The notes beneath the pieces are model-generated. The model did no database searches. It was not told the origin of the DNA and saw nothing but the letters and a program-made list of their open reading frames with translations. 64,000 nucleotides of DNA from Arthrobacter sp. CAN_C5 (GTDB lineage: Bacteria; Actinomycetota; Actinomycetes; Actinomycetales; Micrococcaceae). The DNA is taken from the NCBI RefSeq assembly GCF_017875735.1, contig NZ_JAGGMZ010000001.1, forward strand, positions 992,001 through 1,056,000. Direction: 5' to 3'. The position numbers and the translations under genes are program-made. Each line of letters begins with the position of its first letter. Within the stretch, counting starts at the first letter, position 1. This document shows positions 53,085-60,920 of the stretch, one piece after another.

Positions 53085-53873
53085 CTAGTGCGCAAGGATC
53101 TTGCCGAGGAAATCCTTGGCCCGGGGGCTCTGGGGGTTGGTGAAGAACTCTTCGGGAGTGGCTTCCTCTACGATCTGGCCGTCGGCCATGAAGATCACCC
53201 GGTCGGCAGCCTTCCTGGCGAAGCCCATCTCGTGGGTGACCACGATCATGGTCATGCCCTCCTTGGCCAGGGTGACCATGGCGTCGAGCACCTCGTTGAT
53301 CATCTCGGGGTCGAGCGCGGAGGTCGGTTCGTCGAACAACATCACCTTGGGCTGCATGGCAAGCGCCCGGGCGATGGCGACACGCTGCTGCTGGCCGCCG
53401 GAGAGCTGGGCCGGCAGTTTCTGGGCCTGGTTGTCAACGCCAACCCGTTTCAGCAGGGACATGGCCAGCTCTTTGGCCGCGCCGCTCTTCATGCCCTTGA
53501 CCTTGATCGGGCCGAGGGTCACGTTCTCGAGGATGGATTTGTGGGCAAACAGGTTGAAGGACTGGAACACCATCCCGACGTCGGCACGGAGCTTCGCCAG
53601 TGCCTTGCCTTCGGCGGGCAGTTCGACACCATCGATGCGGATTTCGCCGTCGTCGATGGTTTCCAGCCGGTTGATGGCACGGCACAGGGTCGACTTTCCG
53701 GAACCGGACGGACCAATGACCACCACCACCTCCCCGCGGGCAACCTCAAGGTTGATGTCCTGCAGCACGTGCAGGTCGCCGAAGTGCTTGTTGACGTTCT
53801 TCAGCAATACAAGCGGCGTCTTCGGTGATGGTGCTGCGGACGCGGACGAGTTTGCTTCGAAATCACTGGTCAT
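53085..53873 (-). CDS. gluA: Glutamate-type amino-acid ABC transporter ATPase
   Basis: This 262-aa ATPase of the polar amino-acid family has Walker [10 protein letters not shown], signature [15 protein letters not shown], Walker [16 protein letters not shown] and the switch His in [17 protein letters not shown] chose the ATG at 53873 (MTSDFEAN); the N-terminal extension of about 20 residues is longer than usual but follows the ribosome-proximal AT-rich leader. It is the first gene of the gluABCD operon and is divergent from the LOG gene. Confidence 0.94.
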   Translation of the reverse strand: MTSDFEANSSASAAPSPKTPLVLLKNVNKHFGDLHVLQDINLEVARGEVVVVIGPSGSGKSTLCRAINRLETIDDGEIRIDGVELPAEGKALAKLRADVGMVFQSFNLFAHKSILENVTLGPIKVKGMKSGAAKELAMSLLKRVGVDNQAQKLPAQLSGGQQQRVAIARALAMQPKVMLFDEPTSALDPEMINEVLDAMVTLAKEGMTMIVVTHEMGFARKAADRVIFMADGQIVEEATPEEFFTNPQSPRAKDFLGKILAH

Positions 53874-53980
53874 AGTGATGAATGTAGCGAAGGATTGCCT
53901 TCTGGCAAGACACCTTGGTGCCGAATGTCGAAATCGTGACTCAAGAGCAACCAAGACGGAGAGGGGTTGCGGTGGACCGA

Positions 53981-53986
53981 TAGGCT
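53981..53986 (+). promoter_or_regulatory. -10 box (TAGGCT) of the LOG gene
   Basis: TAGGCT ends 6 bases before the ATG at 53993; no ribosome site is present. Confidence 0.5.
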
Positions 53987-53992
53987 CAAAAG

Positions 53993-54778
53993 ATGCCTTC
54001 CAATGAGTTCACCCAGGATCCAGTACCGACCACTGCCACCCCTACGCCGACCCGTCGCCGAGGGCAGGTCGAGTTGCGCCGCGGCCAGACCAAGGCAACC
54101 CAATCAGACCGGTACCTGCTCGATTCCGGTGGCGGCAACCACTTCACCAAGACGGACCCGTGGCGGGTACTCCGCATCCAGAGCGAGTTCGTGGAAGGTT
54201 TCGGCACCCTTGCAGAGTTGGGCCCGGCGATCAGCGTGTTCGGATCCGCCCGCACCCCACGGGATTCACCGTTCTACGCGATAGGTGAGGAGGTGGGTCG
54301 CCGGCTGGTGGAAACGGGCTACGCGGTGATCACCGGTGGCGGACCGGGCGCCATGGAAGCAGCCAACAAGGGTGCGTGCGAGGCGGGCGGCATGTCGGTG
54401 GGCCTGGGTATTGAGCTGCCGTTCGAGCAGGGGATGAACGAGTGGGTGGACCTGGGCGTCAACTTCAGGTACTTCTTTGCCCGCAAAACGATGTTCGTGA
54501 AGTACGCCCAGGGCTTCATCGTGCTGCCGGGTGGGTTCGGCACACTGGATGAACTCTTCGAGGCGATGACCCTGGTCCAGACCCAGAAGGTGACCTCCTT
54601 CCCGATCGTCCTGATCGGCACCGAATTCTGGACACCACTCTGGGACTGGGTCCGCGGCAGTCTGTTGGCGAACGGGATGATCTCCGCCAAGGATCTGGAC
54701 CTGGTCCACCTGGTGGACGACCCGGCCGAAGCGGTCCGGTTGGTGCGCGCGGACACCGCCTCCCATGTCTCACCCTGA
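53993..54778 (+). CDS. LOG-family protein (nucleoside 5'-monophosphate phosphoribohydrolase type)
   Basis: This 261-aa Rossmann-fold protein has the LOG signatures [19 protein letters not shown] and [20 protein letters not shown] enzymes release a base from nucleoside monophosphates, for example cytokinins; older annotation as lysine decarboxylase is wrong for this family. A basic N-terminal extension of about 50 residues ([20 protein letters not shown]) precedes the domain, as in the M. tuberculosis homologue Rv1205-type proteins (from memory). Confidence 0.9.
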   Translation: MPSNEFTQDPVPTTATPTPTRRRGQVELRRGQTKATQSDRYLLDSGGGNHFTKTDPWRVLRIQSEFVEGFGTLAELGPAISVFGSARTPRDSPFYAIGEEVGRRLVETGYAVITGGGPGAMEAANKGACEAGGMSVGLGIELPFEQGMNEWVDLGVNFRYFFARKTMFVKYAQGFIVLPGGFGTLDELFEAMTLVQTQKVTSFPIVLIGTEFWTPLWDWVRGSLLANGMISAKDLDLVHLVDDPAEAVRLVRADTASHVSP

Positions 54779-54819
54779 CGGAGGCGCCGTCGCTGATCCT
54801 GGGTGGGTATCTTAGAACG

Positions 54820-55143
54820 GTGAGCATTTTCCTTGTCCTGGTCGCGGTAGCAGTTCTCGGCGCGGTGGCGTTTGCGTTGCTGGATGGGCGCCGCGCCGGT
54901 GGACAGGAGGCGACGCCCGCCGCCAGCTTCGCAGGGCTGGTTGAACCCACCCCATCACTACCTGCGGTGCTGTTGCCCGACGAACCGGACGCCGCCGACG
55001 TGGGAGCGGTCCGGTTCGCGCCAGCCCTGCGCGGATACCGGATGGACCAGGTCGACGAGGTCCTCGATCGGCTGGCGACAGCGCTGGAGGAGCGCGACGC
55101 GACGATTGCCGAGCTTCGCCAGGCACGCCAGGACTACCCGTGA
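54820..55143 (+). CDS. DivIVA-like mini membrane protein
   Basis: This 107-aa protein has an N-terminal TM helix (SIFLVLVAVAVLGAVAFALLD), a short linker and the DivIVA-type motif VRFAPALRGYRMDQVDEVLDRLA followed by a short coiled coil. DivIVA-type modules mark curved membranes or cell poles. It starts at a GTG and overlaps the tag gene by 4 bases (GTGA), so it is co-translated with a DNA glycosylase. A like pair occurs in mycobacteria (Rv1209-Rv1210, from memory). The function is unknown. Confidence 0.82.
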   Translation: MSIFLVLVAVAVLGAVAFALLDGRRAGGQEATPAASFAGLVEPTPSLPAVLLPDEPDAADVGAVRFAPALRGYRMDQVDEVLDRLATALEERDATIAELRQARQDYP

Positions 55144-55718
55144 GCGCCGGTGTCCGTGGCGAGGACGGCCTGATTCGCTGTGCCTGGGCGGATTCAACCG
55201 CGGACTACCGCAGGTACCACGACGAGGAATGGGGCCGGTCCGTCGCCGGTGAGGCGGCACTTTTCGAACGGCTCAGCCTTGAAGCTTTCCAGTCGGGTCT
55301 GAGCTGGCTCACGATCCTGCGCAAACGGGACGCCTTCCGGGCCGCGTTCAGCGCGTTCCAGCCGTCAGCGGTGGCTGATTTCGACGACGACGACGTCGAG
55401 CGCCTACTGCAGGACCAGGCGATCGTCCGCAACCGGGCCAAGATCCTCGCCACCATCGCCAACGCCCGCGCACTCCAGCAACTCCCGCCGGGGGAGTCCC
55501 TGGGCATACTGCTGGAACAACACCGTCCGGCGCCCCGGCCGGCACCGGCCACTCTGGCCGATGTTCCTGCGGTGGTCCCGGAATCGGTGGCTTTGGCCAA
55601 GGCCTTGAAGGCCCGCGGGTTCCGGTTTGTCGGGCCCACCACCGGGTATGCGATGCTTCAGGCCACGGGGTACGTGAACGACCATCTGCGCCACTGCTGG
55701 GTGCGGGGTTCGATGTGA
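55140..55718 (+). CDS. tag: DNA-3-methyladenine glycosylase I
   Basis: This 192-aa base-excision repair enzyme removes 3-methyladenine. Family signs are RCAWADSTADYRRYHDEEWG at the start, FERLSLEAFQSGLSWLTILRKRDAFRAAF with the catalytic Glu region, and the C-terminal RFVGPTTGYAMLQATGYVNDHLRHCW with zinc-binding Cys/His. It starts with a GTG that overlaps the upstream gene stop. Confidence 0.95.
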   Translation: MSAGVRGEDGLIRCAWADSTADYRRYHDEEWGRSVAGEAALFERLSLEAFQSGLSWLTILRKRDAFRAAFSAFQPSAVADFDDDDVERLLQDQAIVRNRAKILATIANARALQQLPPGESLGILLEQHRPAPRPAPATLADVPAVVPESVALAKALKARGFRFVGPTTGYAMLQATGYVNDHLRHCWVRGSM

Positions 55719-55759
55719 CCCACGACGCACCGCGATTCGCCCACTCAGCCCACGTGTTG

Positions 55760-55765
55760 GATAAT
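55760..55765 (+). promoter_or_regulatory. -10 box (GATAAT) of the DUF3117 gene
   Basis: GATAAT is preceded by TG three bases upstream (extended form). It lies about 110 bases before the start codon, so this mRNA would have a leader, unlike its neighbours. Confidence 0.4.
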
Positions 55766-55874
55766 GAACAAGGATCATTGCGCGGGGGCCAGCATGCCGC
55801 TGTGTACGTGAAGTTAATTTTCGTTGACGGGCGGCCGGGGATCCCGGGCGCGCACTTGTGAAGGGATACTCCTT

Positions 55875-56042
55875 ATGGCTGCGATGAAACCGCGGACCGG
55901 CGATGGGCCGATGGAAGTCACCAAAGAGGGACGCAGCCTGATTATGCGGGTCCCGATCGACGGCGGCGGGCGGCTCGTTGTCGAGCTCAACGCGGAAGAA
56001 GCGGGCAAGCTCAAGGACTGTCTCCTCACCGTCACCGAGTAG
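55875..56042 (+). CDS. DUF3117 family protein
   Basis: This 55-aa actinobacterial protein (MAAMKPRTGDGPMEVTKEG... VELNAEEAGKLKDCL) belongs to DUF3117, highly conserved but uncharacterised. AAGGGA lies 8 bases before the ATG. An upstream frame extension to 55824 is not needed. The same gene follows tag in mycobacteria (Rv1211, from memory). Confidence 0.9.
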   Translation: MAAMKPRTGDGPMEVTKEGRSLIMRVPIDGGGRLVVELNAEEAGKLKDCLLTVTE

Positions 56043-56088
56043 TCAGCGCTCCGTCATCACGATGACGGACCAATCTTGTCGCGGTGAA

Positions 56089-56730
56089 TCAGCTGGTTGG
56101 CATCTTGACGGCGAGCAACAGCCCATGGCCGGTCGGAAGCAGCGCTGTGACCAATTGGTCGTGATCGCGAATGGTGCGGCCCACCTGGCGCGTGACGTTC
56201 GTCGATTCGTCCCTGATGGCGGGGTCCGCTACCCGGTCCTGATCCAGCGCATCGTTGAGCATCAGCATGCCGCCGGGCTTGAGCAGGCGAATGGCCTGGT
56301 TCACGTAGAGCGGGAGACCTGCCTTGTCAGCGTCGATGAAGACCAGGTCATACGCGGCGTCGGTCAGGCGTGGCAGCACGTCGGCTGCCCGGCCCGAGAT
56401 GGTACGGGTCCGGTTGCCCGGCACGCCTGCTTCGGCGTACGCTTCCCGGGCTGCCCTCAAATGGGCGACGTCGGAATCAATCGTGGTCAGGACCGCCTGT
56501 GGCCCCAGTCCTCGGAGGATACAAACTCCCGAAACGCCGGCTCCCGCGCCGATTTCAACGACAGTCTGCGCCTTCGACGTTGCGGCCAGGACGGTCAGAG
56601 CCGCGGCAACACCGGTGCTGACCGGGGTGACCCCGAGTTCGTAGGACCGGTCGCGGGCCCGCAGGAGCACGTCGTCCTCATCGGGGAGTCCCTCGGTGTA
56701 GGACCAGCTGCTCTGTTTGTCCGCGCTCAT
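56089..56730 (-). CDS. O-methyltransferase (class I SAM)
   Basis: This 213-aa member of the catechol-O-methyltransferase-like family has SAM motif I VVEIGAGAGVSGVCILRGL, the acidic residue at the end of strand 2 (LTTIDSDVAHL), and YDLVFIDADKAGLPLYVNQAIRLLKPGGMLMLND. The substrate is unknown. It is divergent from sigE, as Rv1220c is in M. tuberculosis (from memory). Confidence 0.88.
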   Translation of the reverse strand: MSADKQSSWSYTEGLPDEDDVLLRARDRSYELGVTPVSTGVAAALTVLAATSKAQTVVEIGAGAGVSGVCILRGLGPQAVLTTIDSDVAHLRAAREAYAEAGVPGNRTRTISGRAADVLPRLTDAAYDLVFIDADKAGLPLYVNQAIRLLKPGGMLMLNDALDQDRVADPAIRDESTNVTRQVGRTIRDHDQLVTALLPTGHGLLLAVKMPTS

Positions 56731-57032
56731 ATGTATACCGCTGTCTTCTCGCTCAGGTTGTGTGCACTTCGACGTCCAGCCGCTGGGTGTCCCTGCAGTC
56801 GGCGAAAGTTTTCCTTACCAGCGTACTGGGTGCCGGCCCGTGGCCCTATTGGCCGCAGGCCGCGCAGTGCGTGCTGATTCATGACCGCGAGGGCCAAGGG
56901 GCTGCCGGGTTGATTTTTCAGCGATTTCCCAGCTTGATAGGGCAATATTCAAGTCCGGGCATCCGGTTCTTCATCGGCCGCGAATACCCTGATGAGACGG
57001 CAGCAGCCGTCCCACACTGGGAGGAGAGGTTG
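56731..57032. other. Intergenic region between the methyltransferase gene and sigE
   Basis: This 302-bp stretch contains an open frame that runs into sigE, but it lacks a start with a ribosome site and does not resemble sigma factors. It should hold two divergent promoters. A GACGG/CCGTC hairpin lies just before the sigE ribosome site (56996-57011). No clear stress-type -35/-10 pair could be fixed by eye. Confidence 0.45.
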
Positions 57033-57665
57033 ATGTCCACTTCGCAAACAACGGTGGCCGATTCGACTGCTGCCGATGGAACCCCCGAGACGGAACCTGT
57101 TTGGGTGGCGCCGTCCTGGGAAGAGGTAGTGACTGTCCATTCGCCAAAGGTTTACCGTCTTGCCTACCGGCTGACGGGCAACAAGTTCGACGCCGAGGAT
57201 CTCACGCAGGAAGTGTTTGTCCGGGTCTTCCGGTCGCTCGCCAATTTCAAGCCGGGCACGCTCGACGGCTGGCTCCACCGCATCACCACGAACCTGTTCC
57301 TCGACCAGGCGCGACGCAAGAGCAGGATCAGGTTCGACGGGCTCACCGAAGAGGCCGAAAGCAGACTTCCGAGCTCTCACCCCGGCCCCGAACGAACCTT
57401 CGAGTTCAACAACCTGGACATTGACGTGCAGGCCGCCCTGGAGGAGCTTCCCCCCGATTTCCGCGCCGCGGTGGTCCTCTGCGACCTTGAGGGACTGGCA
57501 TACAACGAGGTTGCGGAGGCGCTCGGCGTCAAGCTCGGAACGGTTCGCTCCCGGATTCACCGCGGCCGCACGATGCTGCGGGAGAAACTCGCCCACCGGG
57601 ATCCGTCGCTCACCGCGGCGAAGGGTCCGCGGATGCAGATGCCCCGGATTGCAGGTGCCCGTTAG
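57033..57665 (+). CDS. sigE: ECF sigma factor SigE
   Basis: This sigma-70 family ECF factor of 210 aa has region 2 VYRLAYRLTGNKFDAEDLTQEVFVRVFRSL and region 4 LPPDFRAAVVLCDLEGLAYNEVAEALGVKLGTVRSRIHRGR. I chose the ATG at 57033, preceded by GGAGGAGAGG. It directs the envelope and heat stress response in mycobacteria. The next gene encodes its zinc-binding anti-sigma factor, 5 bp away. Confidence 0.94.
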   Translation: MSTSQTTVADSTAADGTPETEPVWVAPSWEEVVTVHSPKVYRLAYRLTGNKFDAEDLTQEVFVRVFRSLANFKPGTLDGWLHRITTNLFLDQARRKSRIRFDGLTEEAESRLPSSHPGPERTFEFNNLDIDVQAALEELPPDFRAAVVLCDLEGLAYNEVAEALGVKLGTVRSRIHRGRTMLREKLAHRDPSLTAAKGPRMQMPRIAGAR

Positions 57666-57670
57666 CGGCT

Positions 57671-58642
57671 ATGCGACATCCGAAGCGACATCTAGCTGAC
57701 TTCGTCGACGGGGAGTTGCCCTCCGGCCGCCGTCGGGCGGTCGAGAACCACCTTGCTCGCTGTGGTTCCTGCCGGGAGATCGTGCAGGGACATCGTGGTG
57801 TCCGGAACCGGCTACAGAATTCCGAGATCCCGCGACCCGACGCCGACCTGGTGGGCCGGATCATGGCCACAGCCCACCACGAACCGGCCAACGCGCCCGT
57901 GGACCTGACCGACGACGTCGGGCACCACGGTGAGCAGGCCCGCAGGATGAGCGGGTTCGCGTCGCGTCACCGCACACCGATGGCCGTCGCGGGCGGCCTC
58001 GTCGTTGTGGCATTGGCAACCCTGACGGGTGCCTATGTACTGGGTGCTGAATCGGAGGACGACATCCTCGCCGACACGGGCCGAAATGGCGCGCTGATGG
58101 CGGGCTGGGAGTCGGTGGCCGCCGAATCACCTTCGGTGCTGAATGCCAGCGAACTCGAAGAGCTGAGGGGCGGCGGTTGGTATTGCCCGGACCTGGAGCG
58201 GATGGGGTTCACGGTCTCCAGCGCAGAAGCGATCACCGTCGCCGGTCGCCCGGCGCTGATGATGGTGCTCGAGGACGGGGCCAATTCGGTCACCATCTAC
58301 GAGCAACGGAAGCTGGGTAGTGGTCGGCAGCCTGAGGCGTCGCCGCCCATCAATGCCGTCACCGGGAACTCGGTGACTGCGGACGGCTTCGAACGCATCG
58401 GCGGGATGCAGCGCCAGCTGTGGGTGCACCCCGGCCACTCCTGGCAGGTGGTGCTCGACTCCCGCTCCGTGACCTACACGGTGATTTCCAGCCTGCCAGC
58501 TGCCGAGATGCCCGCGGCCGTCAACCAGCTGGTGCTGGCCGAACACTCGCAGCTCGCCCCCACCACGCCGACCCCCCACGATCCGCTCAGCCGGATCCTT
58601 CGCGGCCTCAATAAGTTGGCGCAGCCATCCTCGGGGCAGTGA
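57671..58642 (+). CDS. Membrane anti-sigma factor (RseA-like)
   Basis: This 323-aa protein has an N-terminal zinc anti-sigma domain with H27-x3-C31-x2-C34 (NHLARCGSC), a linker, one TM helix (MAVAGGLVVVALATLTGAYVLG) and an extracellular domain of about 190 residues (NASELEELRGGGWYCPDLERMGF, RIGGMQRQLWVHPGHSWQVVLDSRSVTYTVIS). It should hold SigE at the membrane and release it on stress. The large outer domain is longer than in mycobacterial RseA, suggesting a sensing role. The htrA protease gene that follows in mycobacteria is not here. Confidence 0.88.
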   Translation: MRHPKRHLADFVDGELPSGRRRAVENHLARCGSCREIVQGHRGVRNRLQNSEIPRPDADLVGRIMATAHHEPANAPVDLTDDVGHHGEQARRMSGFASRHRTPMAVAGGLVVVALATLTGAYVLGAESEDDILADTGRNGALMAGWESVAAESPSVLNASELEELRGGGWYCPDLERMGFTVSSAEAITVAGRPALMMVLEDGANSVTIYEQRKLGSGRQPEASPPINAVTGNSVTADGFERIGGMQRQLWVHPGHSWQVVLDSRSVTYTVISSLPAAEMPAAVNQLVLAEHSQLAPTTPTPHDPLSRILRGLNKLAQPSSGQ

Positions 58643-58671
58643 GCCAAGTAGCTCCTGCCGCCGCAGAAAGG

Positions 58672-58677
58672 TAGTCT
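58672..58677 (+). promoter_or_regulatory. -10 box (TAGTCT) of tatB
   Basis: TAGTCT lies 6 bases before the GTG at 58684, giving tatB its own leaderless promoter. Confidence 0.45.
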
Positions 58678-58683
58678 TCATCA

Positions 58684-59145
58684 GTGTTTGGAATCAACGG
58701 GCTCGAGTTTCTGCTGCTGGCGGTGATCGCCGTCATGGTGCTCGGACCCGAACGCCTCCCCGAGTATGCCGGTCAGCTGGGGCGGCTGGTCAAGGACCTT
58801 CGACGGATGGCCACCGGCGCCCGTGAACAGCTCCGGGACGAGGTGGGTCCGGAACTCGACGAAGTGGACTGGCGGAAGCTCGACCCCCGCCAGTACGACC
58901 CTCGCCGGATCATCAAGGAAGCCCTGCTCGACGACGTGCAGGAGGCTTTCAAGCCGGTCAGCGGCGGCGCACCCGGCAGCATCAAGGGGTCAGGTGGCGC
59001 AGCATCGGGCGCCGCCGGGTTGGCCTCGGGTGGGGCGGTTCCTCCGGTCGAGTCGGGACCACGTGCCCGCCCGATGCCGTCGGTAGCCAGCTCCCCACAT
59101 CTTTCGGTCGGCGAGCGAGCACCGTTCGATCTGGAAGCGACCTAG
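58684..59145 (+). CDS. tatB: Twin-arginine translocase subunit TatB
   Basis: TatB is a Sec-independent protein export component. The 153-aa protein has an N-terminal TM (FGINGLEFLLLAVIAVMVLGPERLPEYA) with the Glu-Pro hinge, an amphipathic helix (LGRLVKDLRRMATGAREQLRDEVGPEL), then a Gly/Ala/Pro-rich tail. Length and helix are of TatB rather than TatA type. It starts with a GTG directly after a -10 box. In M. tuberculosis, tatB also lies in the sigE locus. Confidence 0.9.
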   Translation: MFGINGLEFLLLAVIAVMVLGPERLPEYAGQLGRLVKDLRRMATGAREQLRDEVGPELDEVDWRKLDPRQYDPRRIIKEALLDDVQEAFKPVSGGAPGSIKGSGGAASGAAGLASGGAVPPVESGPRARPMPSVASSPHLSVGERAPFDLEAT

Positions 59146-59196
59146 GCCACCTGCTCTGACCGCGCTGCTCGTCATTGACCTCGGTGGTCAATACGC

Positions 59197-60330
59197 CTAG
59201 GTGGGAGTGACCTTCAGCCGCAGGTCGCCGAGCCCACGTGGACGGCGCGCAAGGGCCCCCGCGATGTCGCGGAGTTCCCGTGCGGCGGCCGAGTCGCTGG
59301 CGCCGGCGACGATGGGTTGGCCGCTGTCGCCGCCCTCCCGCAGCGCAACCTCGAGTGGGACACTGCCCAGCAACGGTACCGGGTATCCCATCGCATCGGT
59401 GAGGCGCCCCGCGAGGGCCGCTCCTCCACCCCGGCCGAAGAGTTCCATCCGTTCCCCGCCGGGAAGCTCAAGCCAGGACATGTTCTCGATGACTCCCGAG
59501 ACTTTCTGCCCGGTCTGGGCGGCGATGGTGCCCGCCCGCTCGGCCACGTCAGCTGCGGCCGTCTGCGGCGTGGTGACCACCAGCAGCTCGGATGAGGGGA
59601 GGAGCTGTGCGACCGAGATCGCGATGTCTCCCGTGCCGGGAGGCAGGTCCAGGAAAAGGACATCCAGGTCACCAAAATGCACGTCGCCAAGGAACTGTTC
59701 CAGTGCCCGGTGCAGCATCGGTCCTCGCCATGCGACCGGCTGGTTGCCGGTGATGAACATGCCGATGGAGATGACCTTGACGTCCATTGCCACGGGGGGC
59801 AGGATCATCTCATCAACCCGGGTGGGCGCCTGGGTGATCCCCATCAGTGACGGCACGGAGAAGCCGTACACATCGGCGTCGACAATCCCTACGCGCAGCC
59901 CCTGCGCGGCCATCGCCACCGCAAGGTTCACTGTGACACTGGATTTACCGACGCCGCCTTTTCCGCTGGCCACCGCATAGATCCGGGTAAGGGACCCGGG
60001 GTCGTTGAAGGGGATACCCAACCGGTCGCCGGGCCCTTTGAGCTGTTCCTTGAGCCGGTCCCGCTGCTCCTGGGTCATCACCCCTAGCCGGACCTCCACT
60101 GCCGAAACGCCCGGCAAGCCGCCAACCGCTGCCTCAACATCCCGGGTAATCGTGCCCCGAAGCGGACAGCCCGCAATGGTGAGCAGAATGTCGACGGTGA
60201 CCACGCCGTCGTCGAACGCGGTGCCAGCCACCATGCCGAGCTCCGTGATGGGTTTGCGAAGTTCAGGATCGATCACGGTCCCCAAGGCCGCGTCAATTTC
60301 CTCCAGCGTTGTAGCTGACGTTTCCGTCAC
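59197..60330 (-). CDS. mrp: Mrp/NBP35-type iron-sulfur carrier ATPase
   Basis: This 377-aa P-loop ATPase supports Fe-S cluster transfer. The N-terminal MIP18/DUF59 domain (about 5-95: VIDPELRKPITELGMV, GCPLRGTITRDVEAAVGGLPG) precedes the deviant Walker A GKGGVGKSS and LFLDLPPGTGDIAISVAQLL. The CxxC cluster-binding motif of many Mrp proteins is not seen. It overlaps the DUF1003 gene by 4 bases (GTGA), so MgtE-N, DUF1003 and mrp form one operon. Confidence 0.94.
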   Translation of the reverse strand: MTETSATTLEEIDAALGTVIDPELRKPITELGMVAGTAFDDGVVTVDILLTIAGCPLRGTITRDVEAAVGGLPGVSAVEVRLGVMTQEQRDRLKEQLKGPGDRLGIPFNDPGSLTRIYAVASGKGGVGKSSVTVNLAVAMAAQGLRVGIVDADVYGFSVPSLMGITQAPTRVDEMILPPVAMDVKVISIGMFITGNQPVAWRGPMLHRALEQFLGDVHFGDLDVLFLDLPPGTGDIAISVAQLLPSSELLVVTTPQTAAADVAERAGTIAAQTGQKVSGVIENMSWLELPGGERMELFGRGGGAALAGRLTDAMGYPVPLLGSVPLEVALREGGDSGQPIVAGASDSAAARELRDIAGALARRPRGLGDLRLKVTPT

Positions 60331-60920
60331 GTCCGGTCTGTCCGGTTGGGTTGGAGTTTTGGCAGGGACGCTGTTTGCTCGCCGCTCCGGCGCCGGGCCT
60401 TTTTATGCAGTGCGGTGTCCTTGTCCTCGGTGTCGAGGATCTCCTCGAGCACTGAGCGGAGCTCCGACCTGACGTAGTCGCGGGTGGCAACCTCACGGAT
60501 GGCGATGCGGAGTTCCGCGATCTCGCGGGTCAGGTACTCGGTGTCGGACAGGTTGCGTTCGGCACGCTGACGGTCCTGGCGGAGTGACACCCGGTCGCGG
60601 TCGTCCTGCCTGTTCTGGGCCAACAGGAGCAGGGGAGCGGCGTAGGACGCCTGCAGGGACAGCATCAGGGTCAGCAGGGTGAAACCGATCGCGGCGCTGT
60701 CGAAACGCAGCCCGCCGGGTGCCCACGAGTTCCAGGCAAGCCAGAGAGCAACGAAAACGGTCATGTAGAACAGGAACTGGGGGGTCCCCATGAACCGGGC
60801 AAAGTTTTCGGTGGCGCTGCCGAACCGGTCAGGGTTGGGGCGCAGGCGGGGGAGCCAGCGGGTCCTGCTCTCACGGGGGGTGTCGAGCCCCGTCGCAGTG
60901 GTTTTAATTCGCTCAGCCAT
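60327..60920 (-). CDS. DUF1003 membrane protein
   Basis: This 197-aa protein has the DUF1003 core: FGSATENFARFMGTPQFLFYMTVFVALWLAWNSW, a second TM (GFTLLTLMLSLQASYAAPLLLLAQNRQDDRDR) and a long charged C-terminal coiled coil (RAERNLSDTEYLTREIAELRIAI). The function is unknown, although some members sit next to metal transport genes. It overlaps the MgtE-N gene by 8 bases and mrp by 4. Confidence 0.92.
   Translation of the reverse strand: MAERIKTTATGLDTPRESRTRWLPRLRPNPDRFGSATENFARFMGTPQFLFYMTVFVALWLAWNSWAPGGLRFDSAAIGFTLLTLMLSLQASYAAPLLLLAQNRQDDRDRVSLRQDRQRAERNLSDTEYLTREIAELRIAIREVATRDYVRSELRSVLEEILDTEDKDTALHKKARRRSGEQTASLPKLQPNRTDRT

Noticed and set aside
56760..57032. Upstream extension of the sigE frame
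   Set aside because: There is no sigma-factor similarity or ribosome site; the ATG at 57033 follows GGAGGAGAGG.
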